64,000 bases of DNA from Ruminococcus sp. (GTDB taxonomy: Bacteria > Bacillota > Clostridia > Oscillospirales > Ruminococcaceae), in the NCBI GenBank assembly GCA_017623515.1, contig JAGAOV010000017.1:241325-305324 (forward strand), in the 5' to 3' direction. The first letter of the stretch is position 1. Each line of letters begins with the position of its first letter. A program made the translations under genes and the position numbers. The notes under the pieces are model-generated. The model saw only the letters and a list, made by a program, of their open reading frames with translations. It was not told where the DNA came from and searched no databases. Below, one piece after another: positions 60,386-64,000 of this stretch.

Positions 60386-60660
60386 GGAATATACGTCATT
60401 CAAAAAGCACTCAAAACAGCCCAGTTTTCGTGTAAATGGGAACATATCAGGCAAATTGGAAAAGTGCCATGAGATACACGAAATTTCCGCATTTTTACGC
60501 ACTCGGTTGGTTGGTGTGTAATTCTGCGATTGCCCCTTTTTCAGTGTGTGAAAATGCGGACAGGTTTCAAAACAACGTAATATCGAGAAAAACGAAGTCG
60601 CAGTTTTTCATTACGAGTTGTAATATCGTTGAGTGCTTGAATATGCGGTCAAATAACATA
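60386..60660. other. Non-coding stretch, possible left flank of the mobile remnant
   Basis: About 275 bases with no convincing gene, tRNA or promoter. The core-genome run ends at the rlmD terminator and the mobile-element remains begin within the next kilobase, so an old insertion boundary could be here, but I cannot see an attachment repeat. Confidence 0.4.
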
Positions 60661-60676
60661 GTACGGAGTGTAAGAT

Positions 60677-61294
60677 ATGAAGTATATAGAATATAGCCCC
60701 GAAGAACTGGAAGTATTAAGAGCAGCATCGGTACCAATTACCGAACAGGATATGACCGGTATTCTCTTTGGATTTGCAGATTTCAATGCTGGAGATGATT
60801 TTACAGGAAGCTATGGAGGATTCTCATTCGTCTTATATGATACTGGTCTTATCAAAGTTCAGGAATATCTGTTTAGTGCTGGAATAGCAACTGAGCACAG
60901 ATATTGCGTTCCGCAAACTTGTGTGAGAGAAATCATGCAATACTATGCAGATAATCAAGACACACTCTTTTTTCTTTCTGCGCCAGATAATGGTTCATGC
61001 GATAGCTCGTTCTCAGAGTTCTTCTTTGGTAATGCGTGGATTTCAGCCTTGAATATTGAATACAATGATGAAAAAAAGTTTGAACAAGTCCGGAAAGTAC
61101 ACCCGAAAGATTTTGATTATTGGGCAGAAATCATGTTAGCAGAAAACAAGATCATGACGGCGTTTTTTTCAGTTTGTAATATTCTAAAAAAATATGATAT
61201 TATTCTGGAACAATTTCGAGTTACAGTAAAAGGTGAAGCAACAACAACCTACGATGAATTCATGAAATCATTCCATAAGAAGCATAGAAAGTAA
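60677..61294 (+). CDS. Hypothetical protein, unknown
   Basis: 205 residues, ATG preceded by a GGAG-like stretch (ACGGAGTG). No family recognised. It is acidic in the middle, with aromatic-rich segments (FVLYDTGLIKVQEYLFSAG, SEFFFGNAWISAL) and a basic end HKKHRK. Such composition is common among immunity-type or small orphan proteins, but nothing supports that here. It lies between the core genome and the decayed recombinase and may belong to the mobile remnant. Followed by a strong terminator. Confidence 0.6.
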   Translation: MKYIEYSPEELEVLRAASVPITEQDMTGILFGFADFNAGDDFTGSYGGFSFVLYDTGLIKVQEYLFSAGIATEHRYCVPQTCVREIMQYYADNQDTLFFLSAPDNGSCDSSFSEFFFGNAWISALNIEYNDEKKFEQVRKVHPKDFDYWAEIMLAENKIMTAFFSVCNILKKYDIILEQFRVTVKGEATTTYDEFMKSFHKKHRK

Positions 61295-61300
61295 AAACAC

Positions 61301-61333
61301 CCCCGCATCACTGAAATCACCAGTGATGCGGGG
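61301..61333. terminator. Strong bidirectional terminator
   Basis: Perfect 13-base stem CCCCGCATCACTG / CAGTGATGCGGGG with a 7-base loop, between the hypothetical gene and the convergent recombinase remnant. Confidence 0.8.
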
Positions 61334-61347
61334 TTCGCTCTATCTAT

Positions 61348-62734
61348 TCACTTTTCGATCGTGATATTTACGCCGGACTTGAACTCAAACAGCAGATGCT
61401 CCGGAAATATCGTGATTTTTGCCAGCAAATGCTTTACCAGTGTATCGTCAAACTCTGTGATACCATGCGGCTGGGAACGGATAAACGCCCGCAGCTCCCG
61501 AATCCTTGCGTTCCGCATTGTGCTGCAATTCCTCTTTCAGGGGCAGGATTCTTTACAGATTCTCATCACTGCCTGCAATCCGAAGTGCTTCATATAGAGG
61601 TCGAAGCATCAGCTTTCTGGCTAAAATCAGCTTATTCATCATGGTGACAAATGCCGCCTTGATCGCATCATCACGGATATATTTCATGGAACACTGAGAA
61701 TTATGGAACAGATGTGTTTTGCAAGCCCATGTGATGCCGCTGGTGTAGGTTTGCCGTTTGAACTTATCGCCGCACTGCCCACAGATGATTTTTCCTGAAA
61801 AAGTGTATCGCTGTTGATACTTTACTGTTTCTTTCTGAATGCCACGTTCTTTGGCTCTCTGTGACAGAATCGCACCAGCCTTTTCAAACAATTCTCTGCT
61901 GATGATCGGCTCGTGATGTTCCTGCACCAGATGCGTTTTCATCTCACCATGATTGTCATGCCTGTGAAAATTGCTGTCGGTGTAAGTCTTTTGAAATAGG
62001 GCATCACCCACATATTTCTCATTGACCAGAATATCCAGCAGTGTGGTTGTTGACCATTTACCGCCTTTTCTTGTTGGGATATGCCGTGCATTCAGATTTT
62101 TTGCAATTTTGTACACGCCCATACCGGACACAACGGAGTTGAAAATGTACTGTATAACATCCGCTTCTTCCGGCACGATTACCATATCCCCATGTTCATT
62201 CTTCGTGTAGCCATAGGGAACACAGCCTATTTTGTAACTGCCATTTTCCATACGCTTTTGAGCAGACCACTTGACGTTTTTTGAGATGGACTCCGATTCA
62301 TTCTGTGCCAGACTGCTGATAATCGACAGAATCAGCTCACTTTCCATACTTCCGGTATCGAGATTCTCTTTCTCAAAATAAATCGGAATGCCATAGGAAA
62401 GCAGCTCACGGACGATGGATAAGCAGTCAACCGTATTTCTGGCAAATCGGCTCACAGATTTGGTCAGCACATAATCAATGCGTCCGATACGGCACTCATA
62501 CAGAAGTGCCTGCAAACCGTCACGGACTTCTGCCTTTGTTCCGGTGATGCCGAAATCGTAGAACACGCCAGCATACTCCCAATCGGAATGCAGTCTGATC
62601 CACGCTTCAAAATGCTGTTTCTGCGTTTCAAGGCTGTCCCTCTGATTGTCACTGTCCGTTGATACACGGCAGTATGCCGCCACACGGAGTTTTTTCACTT
62701 CCTGTTTTTGTGCTTCAATTTTTCTGATATTCAT
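61348..62734 (-). pseudogene. Large serine recombinase, 3' part decayed
   Basis: From ATG 62734 (GGAGG upstream) 393 residues read well: catalytic Ser25 in YCRVST, DRL-type core SRFARN, a recombinase domain (GCVPYGYTKNEHGDMV) and a zinc ribbon (CGQCGDKFKRQ, ACKTH). A TAA at 61555-61553 stops it after GSDENL. The same frame continues beyond the stop with RILPLKEELQHNAERK, and 52 codons of the family C-terminus, starting IRELRAFIRSQPHG and ending VNITIEK, follow at 61503-61348 in another frame. Compared with relatives ~40-50 codons of coiled coil are missing. Probably inactive. Confidence 0.85.
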
Positions 62735-62762
62735 GAGATTTCCTCCTTTCTTGTATGCTATA

Positions 62763-62954
62763 TTAACTCTGTTTCGGTGCTTTTGCAAGCGTTTTCGGTA
62801 ATAAGTCTGCATACATGGGAGAGAAAGATCGGCGATTCAAGTCCGTTAATTTGTCATACTCGTCAAATGTGATCATACCTCTGGCATAGAGCAATTCCGT
62901 GATTGCCTGTGCTTTGTAGTAGTTGATCTCATCAATGATTTTCTGCTGTTCCAT
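62763..62954 (-). CDS. Small SHOCT-like protein accompanying the recombinase
   Basis: 63 residues: QQKIIDEINYYKAQAI helix followed by a SHOCT-like LYARGMITFDEYDKLTDLN and a Pro/Lys tail. Such short proteins are common next to serine recombinases in clostridial mobile elements; the function is unknown. It ends 28 bases before the recombinase start. Confidence 0.72.
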   Translation of the reverse strand: MEQQKIIDEINYYKAQAITELLYARGMITFDEYDKLTDLNRRSFSPMYADLLPKTLAKAPKQS

Positions 62955-63073
62955 AATAGCACCTCCTACTGATAGCCGGAAAAGTCAACCCTTCACTACC
63001 AATAGGACAGTTCTCTGTGTTTTGAGTACCAAAAAAGCGCCTGCCGAGAAATTTTCCCGACAGGCGTTCTGCA

Positions 63074-63793
63074 TTATGCCTTATTCAGTTTACCGCTGTA
63101 CTTCTTCCCGTCAACCGTGACCTCGACCGTGATGCCATCCTCCGCCGCAGGAGCAGGCGGATTCGGCAGCACCGGCTCTGCGGCGTATCCGTTCAGCCCC
63201 TTGCTCTTGATGATGGTCTGGAAGCCCTTGTAGCCGATGTCCAGATCGACGTTGCCGTTGATACCGCAGACACTGCCTTTCTCAGAGCGCTGCCAGATAC
63301 CGACATCGCCACTGTAATTGAGCTTACTGTTCCATTCAGCTACCCAGAGCGCATAGCGTGTCTTGATATCGTCCTCAATATGAGATGCGAGGAACGAACG
63401 TGAAGTATAGAGCCCTACCTAGTATCCCGCTTTTTCAAGCACTTCGCAGAAAGCTCTGACGATTGCCGAGCAGTTTGCCTTACCGGTGTTGAAGGTTTTC
63501 TGCTCCTCCTGATCAAACCAGATCGGAAACTCAAACTGCTTTCCTTTAATAATAGAGAGACACACCTCTGCTTCAAGACGTGCCTCCTCAACTGTAACAG
63601 CATAGCTGTACCAGTAAGCACCGACCGGAATACCGGCAGCCTTTGCACCTGCATAGTTCTCCTCGAAACGAGCATCCTTCTGCGATGCCATTCTGCCGTA
63701 ACCGGCACGGAGAATCGCAAACTCTACTCCGTCAGCCCTGACCTTCTTCCAGTCAATAGCTCCATTATGAACGCTTACATCAATACCTTTCAT
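63074..63793 (-). pseudogene. GH25 lysozyme (endolysin) with in-frame amber codon
   Basis: The frame from ATG 63793 (AGGAGG upstream) to TAA 63076-63074 has 239 sense-equivalent codons with a single TAG at 63421-63419 (codon 125), directly after LEKAGY and before VGLYTSRSFLASHI, where relatives have Trp or Tyr. N-terminal GIDVSVHNGAIDW and active-site PIWFDQEE, and C-terminal VGIWQRSEKGSVCGINGN and NVDLDIGYKGF are all intact, followed by a ~45-residue Pro-rich and short C-terminal extension. A cell-wall lysozyme typical of phages and conjugative elements. Either a nonsense mutation or a recoded amber. Confidence 0.85.
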
Positions 63794-63806
63794 TTTAATA
63801 TCCTCC

Positions 63807-63882
63807 TTAGTTTTTGTTATTGTCATTGTTTCTCCCTGCCTGTTTTTGCAGGACTTCAATGGCATTTTTCAGTGCGGGCGGG
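63807..63882 (-). CDS. C-terminal exon of an unidentified gene, split by a group II intron (partial)
   Basis: Reading into the stop TAA at 63809-63807 gives PALKNAIEVLQKQAGRNN and a short tail, ending 13 bases before the lysozyme start. The upstream part of the gene is separated by intron sequence and lies outside the window. Position next to an endolysin suggests a phage-type gene such as a holin (inference). Confidence 0.5.
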
Positions 63883-64000
63883 TAGAGTAGGAAAGTGCCG
63901 CCTTATCATATTGCTATGACAGGTTTGCACAGACCCCTCTCCGAACCGGACGTACCCCTCTCAAGGTATCCGGCTCTCCATTTATGCTGATTACGTATGA
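63883..64000 (-). mobile_element. 3' end of a group II intron (domains V and VI), partial
   Basis: On the minus strand 63976-63943 is a 34-base domain V: GAGCCGGA pairs with TCCGGTTC, an inner TACCTT/GGGGTA stem is capped by a GAGA loop and a two-base CG bulge is in place; the catalytic AGC triad is present. Domain VI follows, and the intron ends near CCTACTCTAC at about 63892-63883. The reverse transcriptase gene would be beyond the window edge. Confidence 0.85.

Overview
The window reads as a chromosomal segment of a gut or rumen Firmicute, most likely Ruminococcus or a close relative in the Oscillospiraceae (inference). Reasons: dockerin-like calcium-binding secreted proteins, an ECF sigma factor with a membrane serpin, DnaD/DnaI-type primosome genes, ribosomal protein L27 with an N-terminal extension beside its protease Prp, a T-box for asparagine, HemZ, RecD2, and promoters of the TTGACA/TTGCAA-17-TATAAT type. 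Gene order is typical of a low-to-medium GC Firmicute and most of the window is core genome.

Layout: 1-4.3 kb, amino-acid metabolism (O-acetylhomoserine sulfhydrylase, YitT membrane protein, PheB-like ACT protein, homoserine dehydrogenase). 4.4-7.6 kb, a minus-strand unit of glycogen branching enzyme, a small lipoprotein-like peptide with two CxYGP motifs, and a radical SAM/SPASM enzyme; this looks like an unrecognised peptide-modification cassette. 7.9-9.2 kb, two tandem dockerin-only secreted proteins. 9.3-13.1 kb, class II fructose-bisphosphate aldolase, a SLOG-like gene divergent from two small XRE regulators around a perfect palindrome, and glycogen synthase. 13.1-16.6 kb, serpin, ECF sigma, structured repeat copy A, D-aminoacyl-tRNA deacylase, DUF5662 protein. 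16.7-24 kb, a class B penicillin-binding protein, two tRNAs (Arg, Leu), DnaD and DnaI-like helicase loader, Lgt, YjbQ, sirtuin, FliB-like protein. 24-28 kb, a T-box controlled asnS-asnA set with a cation diffusion facilitator behind it. 28-33.4 kb, a lipoprotein, an ABC-F ATPase and two CobW/G3E metallochaperone-like GTPases, one with a five-unit His/Cys metal-binding repeat. 33.6-37.5 kb, tRNA-Lys, serine hydrolase, nitroreductase, DEAD-box helicase, structured repeat copy B. 37.8-41.4 kb, the rplU-prp-rpmA-obg-mrnC-yebC cluster behind an L21 leader. 41.6-47 kb, an M15 peptidase and the lower-glycolysis operon pgk-tpiA-gpmI with a DUF3592-like gene inside. 47-60.4 kb, recD2-comF-mreB, a GNAT, recJ-rel-MBL hydrolase-hemZ-rlmD, largely with overlapping or tightly spaced genes. 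60.4-64 kb, the remains of a mobile element: a decayed large serine recombinase, its small SHOCT-like partner, a GH25 lysozyme with an in-frame amber codon, and the 3' end of a group II intron sitting in another gene at the window edge.

The best candidates for something undescribed are (i) the CxYGP peptide plus radical SAM/SPASM pair behind glgB, (ii) a roughly 250-base multi-hairpin intergenic element present twice (15.3 kb and 37.5 kb) whose two copies show compensatory base changes in several stems, and (iii) the SLOG/XRE/XRE module around a 20-base perfect palindrome. All functional statements rest on motif recognition by eye; no database search was run.
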